DNA from: Acidobacteriota bacterium
Lineage (GTDB): Bacteria; Acidobacteriota; Terriglobia; Terriglobales; SCQP01
Length of the DNA stretch: 64,000 bases
Assembly (NCBI GenBank): GCA_021789895.1
Contig: JAJYIU010000011.1
Location: forward strand, 42,245 to 106,244
Reading direction: 5' to 3'
This document shows positions 26,876-35,747 of this stretch, piece by piece (the stretch's first letter is position 1; every line of letters begins with the position of its first letter). The notes beneath the pieces were generated by a model. The model worked only from the letters and a program-made list of their open reading frames with translations, searched no databases and was not told where the DNA came from. The translations under genes and the position numbers were made by a program.

Positions 26876-27103
26876 ATGGCGCGTTATGTTTCCACCACGG
26901 TACGGCTGGACGAGGAGGATGTCCGGGCCTTGAAACGCGCCCGCGCCGATGGGCTGTCGGCCTCCGATCTGATCCGGAAGGGCCTGCGGGTCGTCGCCGC
27001 GCGCTACTATTCCGGACGCCGGCCTCCTTCAACGTTGCTCTTCGAGTCCACGCATAGCAAGCTGGGGGATGAATCCGAGCTGTTCCGGGAAATTGAGCGT
27101 TGA
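26876..27103 (+). CDS. Ribbon-helix-helix antitoxin (VapB-type)
   Basis: A 75-residue DNA-binding antitoxin. The N-terminus is a ribbon-helix-helix motif: strand YVSTTVRLDEEDVRAL, then helix-turn-helix KRARADGLSASDLIRKGLRV. The C-terminal tail (STLLFESTHSKLGDESELFR) would bind and neutralise the toxin. It shares four bases (TTGA) with the downstream PIN-domain gene. By family, the antitoxin-toxin complex would repress its own promoter. Confidence 0.8.
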   Translation: MARYVSTTVRLDEEDVRALKRARADGLSASDLIRKGLRVVAARYYSGRRPPSTLLFESTHSKLGDESELFREIER

Positions 27104-27531
27104 TTCCGCCCATCGTCGCCGATACCGGCGGGCTCTTGCGGGCGCTCGCCCGGACGCAGGATGGCCGGCCGAGTTTTCCGGAATTTGCCGCGATTCTGAC
27201 TTCAGCCGCTGCGGTGATCGTACCCGCGCTCGTCCTGGCGGAAGTGGATTATTTCCTTCGCAATGAGCGCATGGGGATGCGCGCACTGATGGCCGAGATC
27301 TTTGATCCTTCTACCCGTTATGAATATGAAATGCCGTTTCCTTCCGATATCGCCCGGGCCTTGGAATTGGATGCCAGATTTGCTGCTCTCGCTTTAGGGT
27401 TGGTGGATGGCATGGTCGCGTCTGTCGCGGAGCGCCGGCGCATTTACCGGATCCTGACGACGGATCGCCGTGATTTTGGCGCCATCAGAGTCGGCCCCAG
27501 GTTCTCGCGCGCGCTTGAACTGCTGCCCTGA
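27100..27531 (+). CDS. PIN-domain ribonuclease toxin (VapC-type)
   Basis: A 143-residue metal-dependent RNase of the PIN family; such toxins typically cleave tRNA or rRNA. Acidic active-site residues are visible in PPIVADTGGLL, LVLAEVDYFLRNE, LVDGMVASVAER and ILTTDRRDFGAIR. The start is a TTG at 27100 whose TTGA overlaps the antitoxin stop; no in-frame ATG is available at the right place, so coupled translation is likely. Together with the RHH gene it is a complete type II toxin-antitoxin module at the edge of an accessory patch. Confidence 0.85.
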   Translation: MIPPIVADTGGLLRALARTQDGRPSFPEFAAILTSAAAVIVPALVLAEVDYFLRNERMGMRALMAEIFDPSTRYEYEMPFPSDIARALELDARFAALALGLVDGMVASVAERRRIYRILTTDRRDFGAIRVGPRFSRALELLP

Positions 27532-27799
27532 CAGGGCAAAGCAAGTTTATTGGTCAGCAGCGAAAACGGCGCGCGCCCCGCGGTGGGCGCCATCACGAAG
27601 TGCCGCTGCTCCTGGCTGCCGGACCCGACCGGGCGCATGACTGCCGAGCCCATCAGCCTGCACGGCAAGCGAGCCGCGCTGCTGACGGAAACGAACCGGC
27701 AGGCGGTGCAGACGATCGTCGCTGTGCGGTGATATCGGCATAATCCGCGCAAATTTAGCTATCGCGTTCCCATTGGCCTTAAATTTAAATCAGGGCAAG

Positions 27800-30388
27800 A
27801 TGATCCATCCCGAGTCCATTCTGGCGCTGCTCGAGCGGCAGCCGCGGCGGCAGGCGACCTATAAGCAATTGCTGCGCGAGTTGGGCGCGCGCGGCGCTGA
27901 GCGCCACCGCCTGCGCCTGCTGCTGGCGGAGCTGCTGCGGCAGAAAAAGCTGGTCGAGCTGCGCCACGCCTACCGCCTGGCGCCCGCGCCGGATGCCGCC
28001 GCTCCCGCCCGCCCGCTGCCGGCGCAGAAGCCGGGCCGCCGCGCTCCGCCCGCGGCCGCCGGCGCGAGCGAGCGCGCGCGCGGACGCATCAGCCTGCACG
28101 CCGACGGCTACGGCTTCGTGCTGCCCGAGCGCGATGCCCCCGGCGGCGGCGAGGATATATTCATTCCTCCGCCCATGACCGGCGGCGCCATGCACGGCGA
28201 CCAGGTCGAGGTCGAGCTGACGCGCTCCGCCGGCGAGCGGCGCGCTGGCAAGGTGGTGCGCATCCTGCGCCGGCAGCACGCCACCGTGGTGGGCGTCTTC
28301 CATGCCACGCCGCGCCTGAATTACGTGCAGCCATTCGATTACCGTCTGTCGCAGCGCATCGAAATTCCCCCCGGCGGCGAGCAGCCGCAGATCGGCGACG
28401 CCGGGCGCCATCGCGTGCTCGGCAGCGAAGCGCAGCGGAGCGGAGCGCCAAATGAAGCGCAGCGGAGCGGAGCGCCAAATGAAGCGCAGCGCAGCGCCCA
28501 GCAACGCCCAGCGCAGCGCCCAGCAACGCCCAGCGCAGCGCCCAGCAACGCCCAGCGCAGCGCAGCGCCAGACGAAGCCAGGCTAAGTGCTGCCGCCGGC
28601 CGCGTCGCGGCAGCCCGCCTCAACGGCCTCGTCGTCGAGGTGGAAATCAGCGATTACGGCAGCCCCCTGCGTCCGATGCGCGGGCAGGTGATCGAAGTGC
28701 TGGGGGCGCGCGATGACTTTGGCGTGGACGTGGAAATCATCATCCGCAAGCATCATCTGCCGCATCGCTTTGCCGAACCCGCGCTGGCCGAGGCGGAGGC
28801 GATTCATCGCCGCGCGGCCTCGGCGGCGCGGGCTGGGGGCGAGCCCGAAATCGCCGCCGGCCGGCGCGATTTCCGCCGCCTGCCGATCGTCACCATTGAC
28901 GGCGAGACGGCGCGCGATTTCGACGACGCGGTCTATGTCGAGCGCCGGCCGGAGGGCGGCTTCCGGCTGCAGGTGCATATCGCCGACGTCGCCCATTACG
29001 TCCAGCCGGATTCCGAACTCGACCGCGAAGCCCGCCTGCGCGGCACCTCGGTCTATTTCCCCGACCGCGCCATCCCCATGCTGCCGTCGGAGCTTTCAAC
29101 CGACCTGTGCAGCCTGCGCCCGCTGGAAGAGCGTCCGGTGATGTCGTGTCTGATGGAGATTACGCCGGCGGGCGAGATTGACGCCTACGAGATCGTGCCG
29201 GGGCTGATCCGCTCCGCCGCGCGCCTGACCTATACCCGCGTCAACCGGCAGTTGCAGGACCCGCGGCCGGCCGCCGACTTGCCCGGCGGCCTGGATTGGG
29301 CGGCGATGCTGGAGCTGCAGCAGACGCTCTACCGCAAGCGCCAGCGCGACGGCTCGGTGGATTTCGACTTGCCCGAGCCGGAAATCGCCTTTGACGAGTT
29401 TGGGCTGATGCGCTCGATTGTGAAATCGGAGCGCAACGCCGCCCACCGCCTGATCGAGGAATACATGCTGGCCGCCAACCAGGCGGTGGCGTTGCACCTG
29501 GAGCAGCACGACGTGGCGGCGGTGTACCGCGTGCACGACACCCCCGATCCGGCCAAGGTGCTGGAATTCGAGGAAATCGCCGCCGGCTTCGGCTATTCGC
29601 TCGGCCCGGGCGCGCCGGCGGCGAAACGCATGCCGGCGCGCGACCGCCGCGGCCGGCGGCTGGAAATTCCCTCGTCTGGCGAACTGAAGATCGCGCCGCG
29701 CAACTACCAGCAGTTGGCGGCCCGCATCAGCGGCAAGCCGGAAGAGCGCATTTTGTCGTACCTGATGCTGCGCTCGCTGCCGCAGGCGCGCTATAGCCCC
29801 GCCAACCTCGGCCATTTCGCCCTGGCCATGGCCACCTACACGCATTTCACCTCGCCCATACGCCGCTATCCCGACCTGCTGGTGCACCGCATCCTGAAAC
29901 GCCTGCTGCCGCCGGGCGGAAGCGGGCGCCGGCTCTACCGCGCCCGCCGCTATGCGCCCAATGCCGCCCCGCCGCCCGCCCCGGCCCTCTCCGAAACCGG
30001 CTCGCCGCTGACCTTCAAGCGGCTGCTGGCGCTGGCGCGCGAATCAAGCGACGCCGAGCGGCGGGCGGAGGAGGCCGAGCGCGACCTGATGGATTGGAAG
30101 AAGGTGCGCTTCATGGAAACCCGCCTGGGCGAACGCTTCCCCGCCCTGGTCACCAACGCCGGCAAGAACGGCTGCTACGTCGAGCTGTTCGATCTGTTCA
30201 TCGAAGGATTGATCCCGGCGGCCACGCTGGAAGACGATCACTTCCGCTTCCATCCCGGCACGCGCGCCTGGATGGGCGCACGCCAGCGGCGGCTGGCGAT
30301 CGGCGACCGGCTGGAGGTGATCGTCGAGCGCATTGACCCGGTGCGCAACCGCATACATTTCGCCCCTGCCGACCCCGCTGAGGGTTGA
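27800..30388 (+). CDS. rnr: Ribonuclease R (RNB family 3'-5' exoribonuclease)
   Basis: Degrades structured RNA from the 3' end. The 862-residue protein has an N-terminal winged-helix domain (ESILALLERQPRRQATYKQL), cold-shock domains (RGRISLHADGYGFVLPE), the RNB catalytic domain with GETARDFDDAVYVERRP and FTSPIRRYPDLLVHRIL, and a C-terminal S1 domain (FPALVTNAGKNGCYVELFDL). Residues about 210-258, within the second cold-shock region, are an Ala/Gln/Arg/Ser/Pro-rich insertion encoded by tandem repeats, which lengthens the protein beyond the usual 720-820 residues. The ATG at 27800 is preferred over an upstream TTG because homology begins at MIHPE. The ribosome-binding site is weak. Confidence 0.94.
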   Translation: MIHPESILALLERQPRRQATYKQLLRELGARGAERHRLRLLLAELLRQKKLVELRHAYRLAPAPDAAAPARPLPAQKPGRRAPPAAAGASERARGRISLHADGYGFVLPERDAPGGGEDIFIPPPMTGGAMHGDQVEVELTRSAGERRAGKVVRILRRQHATVVGVFHATPRLNYVQPFDYRLSQRIEIPPGGEQPQIGDAGRHRVLGSEAQRSGAPNEAQRSGAPNEAQRSAQQRPAQRPATPSAAPSNAQRSAAPDEARLSAAAGRVAAARLNGLVVEVEISDYGSPLRPMRGQVIEVLGARDDFGVDVEIIIRKHHLPHRFAEPALAEAEAIHRRAASAARAGGEPEIAAGRRDFRRLPIVTIDGETARDFDDAVYVERRPEGGFRLQVHIADVAHYVQPDSELDREARLRGTSVYFPDRAIPMLPSELSTDLCSLRPLEERPVMSCLMEITPAGEIDAYEIVPGLIRSAARLTYTRVNRQLQDPRPAADLPGGLDWAAMLELQQTLYRKRQRDGSVDFDLPEPEIAFDEFGLMRSIVKSERNAAHRLIEEYMLAANQAVALHLEQHDVAAVYRVHDTPDPAKVLEFEEIAAGFGYSLGPGAPAAKRMPARDRRGRRLEIPSSGELKIAPRNYQQLAARISGKPEERILSYLMLRSLPQARYSPANLGHFALAMATYTHFTSPIRRYPDLLVHRILKRLLPPGGSGRRLYRARRYAPNAAPPPAPALSETGSPLTFKRLLALARESSDAERRAEEAERDLMDWKKVRFMETRLGERFPALVTNAGKNGCYVELFDLFIEGLIPAATLEDDHFRFHPGTRAWMGARQRRLAIGDRLEVIVERIDPVRNRIHFAPADPAEG
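28427..28480 (+). repeat. Two exact 27-nt tandem repeats inside rnr
   Basis: Two perfect in-frame copies (28427-28453 and 28454-28480) each encode EAQRSGAPN; a third, partial copy (EAQRS) begins at 28481. The period is a multiple of three, so copy-number change would keep the frame. Confidence 0.9.
28489..28554 (+). repeat. Three exact 22-nt tandem repeats inside rnr
   Basis: Three perfect copies at 28489-28510, 28511-28532 and 28533-28554, with a fourth partial start at 28555. The period of 22 is not divisible by three, so each copy is read in a different frame; three copies total 66 nt and restore frame. Gain or loss of one copy would frameshift the RNase R catalytic domain. Confidence 0.9.
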
Positions 30389-30411
30389 AAGTTAAAAAGA
30401 TCTATAAAGAT

Positions 30412-31800
30412 TTACTCGTTCAGGCCATACGCCCTGGCCAGCAACTCGACCACGTGCAGCACCGGCTGGCTGCGGCCGGCGGCGCGCACGCCGGCTTGAA
30501 GCTGTAGCTGGCAGCCGGGATTGGCGGTAACCAGCCACGCGGCCCCGGTTTCCGCCACCAGCTCCATTTTTTCCTCCAGCAGCCGGACGGCTATCTCCGG
30601 CTGCTCGAGGTTGTAAATGCCGGCGCTGCCGCAGCACTGGTCGGCGCGGCGCATTTCCACCAGCTTCAGTCCGGGCACAGCGCGCAGCAACTCGCGCGGG
30701 GCGGAGCGTATGCGCTGTCCGTGCGCCAGATGGCAGGCGTCCTGAAAAGTCACGCTGACCGGCAGCGGGCGCAGGCCTTCGGCGCGCATGCCAAGCGCGG
30801 CCAGAAATTCGGTGATGTCGCGCACTTTGGCGGCAAATGCGCGGGCGCGCTCGTCGCCGGCGAGCAAATCGCCGTATTCCTTCAACGCCGAGCCGCAGCC
30901 GGCGGCGGCGGTCACGATGGCGTCATAATCGCCGGGATTGAAAGCCGCCAGATTCTGGCGCGCCAGCCGCCGGGCGGTTTCGCGCTCGCCGGCATGCACG
31001 TGCAGCGCGCCGCAGCAGGTCTGTCCCGCGGGCAGCGATACTTCGCAACCGTTGGCTTGCAGCACGCCGAGCGCGGCCCGGTTGAGCGGGGCGCAAAAAA
31101 CGTTCTGGATGCAGCCGGCGAGCAGCACCACCCGCGCCCGGCGATCGCCCCGGGCGGGAAAAGTGCGGCCGATCTCGGAGTGGAAAACGGGGCGGGAAAC
31201 TGCCGGCGCCAGCCGCGCCGCCGGTTCCAGGCCGAGCGCGCGCAGCAGGCCGCTGCGCCGGCCGAAGGCTTCGAGGCCGGAGCGCTGGGCGGCGGCGAGC
31301 AGGGCGGCGTAGAAACGAATGCGGCCGCGGCTGGGCAGCACACGCGCGAATAGATAATGCCGCAGGCGGCGGCGGAGAGCGGAGCCTGCGGGCCGGGCGG
31401 CCAGCTCGGCGCGCGCGGCTTCGAGAATGCGCCCGTATTGCACTCCCGAAGGGCAGGCGGTCTCGCAGGCGCGGCAGTCGAGGCAGCGCTCCAGGTGCAT
31501 ACGCAGCTCGTCTAGGCCGATCCGGCCGGCATCGGCCTGCGCGATCTGGTAAATGCGGCCGCGCGGGGAATCCATCTCCTCGCCCAGCAGGCGAAAGGTG
31601 GGACAGACATTCAGGCAAAGCCCGCAATGCACGCAGCGGGAATAATCTTCCCAGCGCGGGCGGTCGGCGGTTTGAAAAGCGGAGACGGCGCCGGCGGAGG
31701 GCGGTGGCATCTCCAGCGCGGCAATAGCGCCTTCGCCGGGCGCTTCAGCGCCGCTGGACTTGGAGGTGGCTGTGCCGCCAGGATTTGAGACGTCATTCAT
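30412..31800 (-). CDS. glcF: Glycolate oxidase iron-sulfur subunit
   Basis: The electron-transfer subunit of glycolate dehydrogenase, passing electrons from the flavin subunits to quinone. The 462-residue protein has two N-terminal 4Fe-4S ferredoxin motifs (CVHCGLCLNVCPTF near residue 37 and CLDCRACETACPSG near 90). Two cysteine-rich CCG domains follow (LPAGQTCCGALHVHAG and RADQCCGSAGIYN). Its ATG overlaps the end of glcE by four bases. It ends convergently, 23 bases from rnr. Lactate-type paralogues exist, but the glcD-glcE-glcF order argues for glycolate. Confidence 0.92.
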   Translation of the reverse strand: MNDVSNPGGTATSKSSGAEAPGEGAIAALEMPPPSAGAVSAFQTADRPRWEDYSRCVHCGLCLNVCPTFRLLGEEMDSPRGRIYQIAQADAGRIGLDELRMHLERCLDCRACETACPSGVQYGRILEAARAELAARPAGSALRRRLRHYLFARVLPSRGRIRFYAALLAAAQRSGLEAFGRRSGLLRALGLEPAARLAPAVSRPVFHSEIGRTFPARGDRRARVVLLAGCIQNVFCAPLNRAALGVLQANGCEVSLPAGQTCCGALHVHAGERETARRLARQNLAAFNPGDYDAIVTAAAGCGSALKEYGDLLAGDERARAFAAKVRDITEFLAALGMRAEGLRPLPVSVTFQDACHLAHGQRIRSAPRELLRAVPGLKLVEMRRADQCCGSAGIYNLEQPEIAVRLLEEKMELVAETGAAWLVTANPGCQLQLQAGVRAAGRSQPVLHVVELLARAYGLNE

Positions 31801-33095
31801 TCGGAAACTAGCCCAAACGGATCGGGAAAAATGCGGTGCGGATCGAGTTCCATTTTAAGCTGCCGCATCAGCTCGCGATCCTGGCCCAACTCGCCCCAGC
31901 GGTCGGCGGCGGTGGCGGCATCGGGCCAGGTCAGAAAAGCGTCCGCGCCGCCGCTCCAGCCGGGCCCGGAAAGTCGGCGCAAGCGGCGGCGGCATTCGGC
32001 CAGCGGCGCGGAAACAAGCTCTGGCAGGTGCAGCGAAAACAGTCCCAGCCCCAGGCGGCCTTGAAAGCGCAGGCCGGGCAGGAGAGCGGCGCAGGCAGCG
32101 AGCGCGCCGGCTGCTAGCGCCGGCGCCGCGGCGAGTTTCAGCCACGCGCCCGGGAGCGATTGCGGCCAGGCGTTCCAGGCCTGCCAGAATTCCGCCTCGG
32201 TTTCCGCCGGCACGGTTTCCATCGGCAAGCCAAGCCCGCCGGCCAGCCGTTCGAGATCTTTGCGGCAACGGGCGAGTACGGCCTCGCTCCCGCTGAAGCG
32301 AATCGCGGCCCAAAACCCGGCGCCGTCCGGGGCTGCCGCGGGCGCCGAATCCGGCGCCTGGGTAGCCAGCTCGAACGATAGCGGGCGCAGCCAGGAAGCT
32401 TGCATCGCCGCGCGCAGGTGCTCGGCGGACGCCAGATCGGGCAGGCGGAGCAGCAGCGTGGCGGTGAGTGCCGGGCGCGGAAAGACGCGAAAGTTGGCGG
32501 CCACGATCAGGCCCAGGCTGCCGCGGCTGCCGATCAGCAGCTTCATCAGATCGTAGCCGGCCACGTTTTTGACCACCCGGCCGCCGGCATGCACGATTTC
32601 GCCGCGGCCGGAAATGAATTCGATGCCGATGGTGAAATCGCGCAGCGAGCCATAGGCCTGGCGGAGGGGGCCGAAGGCGTGTCCGCCGAGGGCGGAGCCG
32701 AGATTGCGGCCGGCGGCGCGGGCAACGTCAAGCGGCAGGAACTGTCCGCGGGCGGCGAGCGCGGCGGCGGCGGCGGCGAGGCCGATGCCGGCTTCGAAGC
32801 CGGCGGTTAAATCCTGGGGCTCGTAAAAGCGCACCGCCTGCAGGCCGGCCAGATCCACGCGCAATCCCGGCCCGGCGCCCGCAGAGGGTATTGAGGCTGC
32901 GCTGGAGAACGCGGGCGAAGCGGATGACCACGGCACGAGGCCGCAGCCGCGGCCGGCGGCCCAGCGCGCCAGCGCGGCGGCCTGCTCGACCGAGGCGGGA
33001 CAGACCGCCAGCTCGCGCGGGCGCAGCGCTGCCGCGCCCAGCAGCGTTTCCAGCTCGCGCCAGTCCGGCGCGGAAAGCGGGGCGGCGGCGCTCAT
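31797..33095 (-). CDS. glcE: Glycolate oxidase FAD-binding subunit
   Basis: The second flavin-type subunit of glycolate dehydrogenase, 432 residues. The FAD-binding PCMH fold is seen in RNLGSALGGHAFGPLRQAYG, and FISGRGEIVHAGGRVVKNVA leads into GYDLMKLLIGSRGSLG, which is diagnostic of GlcE. The N-terminal FAD loop (GRGCGLVPWSSASPAFSSAA) is less conserved than in GlcD, as is usual. It is joined to both glcD and glcF by four-base overlaps, so the three subunits are made together. Confidence 0.9.
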   Translation of the reverse strand: MSAAAPLSAPDWRELETLLGAAALRPRELAVCPASVEQAAALARWAAGRGCGLVPWSSASPAFSSAASIPSAGAGPGLRVDLAGLQAVRFYEPQDLTAGFEAGIGLAAAAAALAARGQFLPLDVARAAGRNLGSALGGHAFGPLRQAYGSLRDFTIGIEFISGRGEIVHAGGRVVKNVAGYDLMKLLIGSRGSLGLIVAANFRVFPRPALTATLLLRLPDLASAEHLRAAMQASWLRPLSFELATQAPDSAPAAAPDGAGFWAAIRFSGSEAVLARCRKDLERLAGGLGLPMETVPAETEAEFWQAWNAWPQSLPGAWLKLAAAPALAAGALAACAALLPGLRFQGRLGLGLFSLHLPELVSAPLAECRRRLRRLSGPGWSGGADAFLTWPDAATAADRWGELGQDRELMRQLKMELDPHRIFPDPFGLVSE

Positions 33096-34558
33096 GGCGG
33101 CCCGCCCGCGGGATTGCGCGCCGGCGCTTCGAGCGGGGCCGCGGCGGGGGTGCTGAGCCGGGTTTCGCGGCAGTGGCGGAAGGCGGGCAGCAGCTTGCCG
33201 GGATTGAGGCGGCCCGCCGGGTTCCAGACCGCGCGCAGGCGGCGCATGAAATCCAGGTCGGCTTCGGAAAACATCCAGGGCATCAATTCGTCTTTTTCCA
33301 TGCCCACGCCGTGCTCGCCCGAGATCGAGCCGCCGGCCTCGACGCAGAGTCGTATGATTTCCCGGCTGGCGGCGAGCGCGCGCTGGAATTCGTCCGCCTG
33401 GCGGCCGTCGTAAAAGACCAGGGGATGCAGATTGCCGTCGCCGGCGTGAAAGATGTTGCCGACGCGCAGCCGATAATGGCGCCCGATGGCGTCGCCCTGG
33501 CGCAGGATGGCGGCGATGCGGGTGCGGGGAATGACGCCATCCATGACGTAGAAATTGGGGCTGATGCGGCCGACCGCGCCGAAAGCATGCTTGCGGCCTT
33601 TCCAGAGCCGGGCGCGGTCTTCCGCATCGCGCGCGAGGCGCACTTCGGCGGCGCCGCAGGCCAGGCAGACGCGGCGCACTTCTTCGGCCTGCTGCATCAC
33701 TTCTTCGGCGAGCCCTTCGAGTTCGATCAGCAGCACGGCGGCGGAATCGAGCGGATAGCCGGCGTGTATGTACGCTTCCACCGCGCGCAGGGTGAAGCCG
33801 TCGAGCATTTCCATCGCCGCCGGGGTGATGCCGGCGGCAGTGACGGCGGAAACGGTTTCGGCGGCGGATTCGATGCGCGAATAGACCGCCAGCAGGGTGC
33901 GTACGGCTTCCGGCAGGCGGGTCAATTTGGCGGCGATCGCCGTCACCATCGCCAGCGTGCCCTCCGAGCCCACCAGGGTCCCGGTCAGGTCGTAGCCGGG
34001 AACGTCCAGGGCCAGGCCGCCGGTCGTAACCACGCGGCCGTCGGCCAGCACCGCGCGCAGCCCGGTGATATGGTTGACGGTCACGCCATAGGCGAGCGTG
34101 TGCGGGCCGCCGCTGTTTTCAGCCACGTTGCCGCCGATGGTGCAGGCCTGCTGGCTGGAAGGGTCGGGGACGAACAAATAGCCGGCGGGCGCCGCCGCCT
34201 GGGAAAGTTCGAGGTTCACGACCCCCGGCTCGACCACCGCGCGGGCATTGCCATAGTCGAGCGCCTGGATTTTGCGCATGCGGTTGAAGGAGACGACGAT
34301 GCCGCCCTCCCTCGCCACCGCGCCGCCGCTCAGGCCGGTGCCGGCGCCGCGCGGGATCAACGGCAGCCCGCATTCCGCCGCGATGCGGACGATTTCCACT
34401 ACATCGGCTTCGCTCGAGGGAAAGGCCACCAGGTCGGGCAGGGCTCGGTCCACTCCGCCGTCGTACTCATAAAGCATGCGGCCGATGCGGTCGCAGACGA
34501 CCGCGTCCGCGCCGAGCGCGGCGCTGAGCCTGCGGCGGGCTTGTTCGGCTTTGCCCAT
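33092..34558 (-). CDS. glcD: Glycolate oxidase catalytic FAD subunit
   Basis: Oxidises glycolate to glyoxylate (or D-lactate in relatives) with FAD at the inner face of the membrane. The 488-residue protein has the PCMH FAD-binding motifs LPLIPRGAGTGLSGGAVARE and CTIGGNVAENSGGPHTLAYG. The C-terminal cap domain has HAGDGNLHPLVFYDG and GGSISGEHGVGMEKDEL. The open frame extends to 34618, but MGKAEQARRR at 34558 fits family N-termini, and a TATACT box lies nine bases upstream of it. First gene of glcDEF; it is transcribed away from the sugar cluster. Confidence 0.92.
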   Translation of the reverse strand: MGKAEQARRRLSAALGADAVVCDRIGRMLYEYDGGVDRALPDLVAFPSSEADVVEIVRIAAECGLPLIPRGAGTGLSGGAVAREGGIVVSFNRMRKIQALDYGNARAVVEPGVVNLELSQAAAPAGYLFVPDPSSQQACTIGGNVAENSGGPHTLAYGVTVNHITGLRAVLADGRVVTTGGLALDVPGYDLTGTLVGSEGTLAMVTAIAAKLTRLPEAVRTLLAVYSRIESAAETVSAVTAAGITPAAMEMLDGFTLRAVEAYIHAGYPLDSAAVLLIELEGLAEEVMQQAEEVRRVCLACGAAEVRLARDAEDRARLWKGRKHAFGAVGRISPNFYVMDGVIPRTRIAAILRQGDAIGRHYRLRVGNIFHAGDGNLHPLVFYDGRQADEFQRALAASREIIRLCVEAGGSISGEHGVGMEKDELMPWMFSEADLDFMRRLRAVWNPAGRLNPGKLLPAFRHCRETRLSTPAAAPLEAPARNPAGGPP

Positions 34559-34567
34559 CTCAACTGG

Positions 34568-34573
34568 AGTATA
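34568..34573 (-). promoter_or_regulatory. -10 box TATACT, 9 nt before the glcD ATG
   Basis: On the minus strand TATACT is separated from the ATG by nine bases that lack a clear Shine-Dalgarno, predicting a leaderless or near-leaderless glcDEF mRNA. Confidence 0.45.
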
Positions 34574-34802
34574 AAGCCGCCGGCGCGCTGGCTGGCTTTG
34601 GCTGCCCGCATAAACCATGCTGCGCCGCGCAGTTGAAAACGGCTCGCCCGCGGCTTCGGAATTCGAGGTTTATCCCTAGCCAAATCGCGAAATTGTACCG
34701 ATAGCAACCGAAAAGGAACAAACTTCGCATGCTGCCCGGCATCGTTTAGGGCTGGATCATGTGCGCCAGGTTGATTACCGCCAGCGCCAGGTGAGCGGCT
34801 GA

Positions 34803-35732
34803 ATGATTGAAGCCTTGATGCTATGGAATGAGCCGAACAACCTCTCGCATTGGGATTTCCAGTTGGACCGCGACTGGCGGATTTATGCGCGGCTGCTGCG
34901 GGAATCGGCGGCGGAAGTGCGGCGGCGGGCGACGGGCGTGCGCATCTCGCTGGGCGGCATTTCGCCCATCGATCCAGCCTTCATACGCCTGCTCGACAGC
35001 CACGGCGCGCTGGCCGAAATTGACGTAATCGCGCTGCATGGCTTTCCGCTCGACTGGAATCACTGGAACATACACGAATGGCCGCGCCAGGTGGAATCCA
35101 TCGAGCAGGCCTGCGGCCGGCCGGTCTGGGTGACCGAAGCCGGCTGCTCATCCTTCGGAGCGGATGAAGTCCAGCTATTCGGCCTAGAAACTACGGCGCG
35201 GTTGCTGCTGAACCGGGTCGAGCGCGTTTATTGGTATAGCCTGATGGATTTGCCGCCGGCCTGGCCGGCGACCACGCGCCACCGCGAAAGCGAAGGTAGT
35301 GCATATTACCGGCATTACTATATGGGGCTGGTGCGCGCCGACGGCAACTGCAAGCCCGCGTTTTACCGCTTCCCCGCCGGTATGGGTCTTTGCCAATGGT
35401 TCCACTTTGAAGACCCGCGCCTGCCCCAGGCGATTCAACTGATGCGGCAATTGGGCGTGCGCAAGCTGCGCACCGGGCTGAGCTGGGCGGACTGGTACCG
35501 TCCCGGAGCGGAAGCCTGGTTCGACACCCAAATGCGCATGCTGGCGGAGTTCGACATGACGCTGACCTTGTGCTACACCCCCGCGCACCTGGGATTGCAG
35601 CCGCAGCACAATAGCCCGCCAAGCCGGACGGAGGAATTCGTACGCTTTGCCGGATGGGTCGCCGACCGGTATTGCCGGCGGCAAACGCAGCCGGCGAAGG
35701 CGGCGGCGGATGCGGATTTGCAGCCGGTCTGA
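34803..35732 (+). CDS. GH39-like (clan A) TIM-barrel protein with apparently circularly permuted halves
   Basis: A 309-residue protein that leads a glycosyltransferase cluster. The N-terminal half starts directly at the acid/base motif MLWNEPNNLSHWDF (E10). It continues through IDVIALHGFPLDWNHW, the nucleophile motif VWVTEAGCSSFG (E112) and the strand-8 segment YWYSLMDLPPAW. The C-terminal half then holds what should be the beginning of the barrel: HFEDPRLPQAIQLMRQLG, KLRTGLSWADWYRPGAEAWF (strand 1) and MTLTLCYTPAHLG (strand 2), ending FVRFAGWVADRYC. So strands 4-8 precede strands 1-3. There is no signal peptide. The role is probably processing or modifying the glycan built by the neighbouring transferases; activity is unproven. 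Confidence 0.72.
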   Translation: MIEALMLWNEPNNLSHWDFQLDRDWRIYARLLRESAAEVRRRATGVRISLGGISPIDPAFIRLLDSHGALAEIDVIALHGFPLDWNHWNIHEWPRQVESIEQACGRPVWVTEAGCSSFGADEVQLFGLETTARLLLNRVERVYWYSLMDLPPAWPATTRHRESEGSAYYRHYYMGLVRADGNCKPAFYRFPAGMGLCQWFHFEDPRLPQAIQLMRQLGVRKLRTGLSWADWYRPGAEAWFDTQMRMLAEFDMTLTLCYTPAHLGLQPQHNSPPSRTEEFVRFAGWVADRYCRRQTQPAKAAADADLQPV

Positions 35733-35747
35733 GCTGGAAGTGACGCG

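Noticed and set aside
27550..27732. 60-codon plus-strand frame between vapC and rnr
   Set aside because: Partly protein-like, but without a ribosome-binding site or recognisable family; at most a decayed fragment.
28427..28554. Repeats considered as a CRISPR-like array
   Set aside because: The units are directly adjacent without spacers and lie inside the rnr coding sequence.
32891..34636. 581-codon open frame on the plus strand
   Set aside because: Antisense to glcD/glcE, which have clear family motifs; the frame encodes no recognisable protein.
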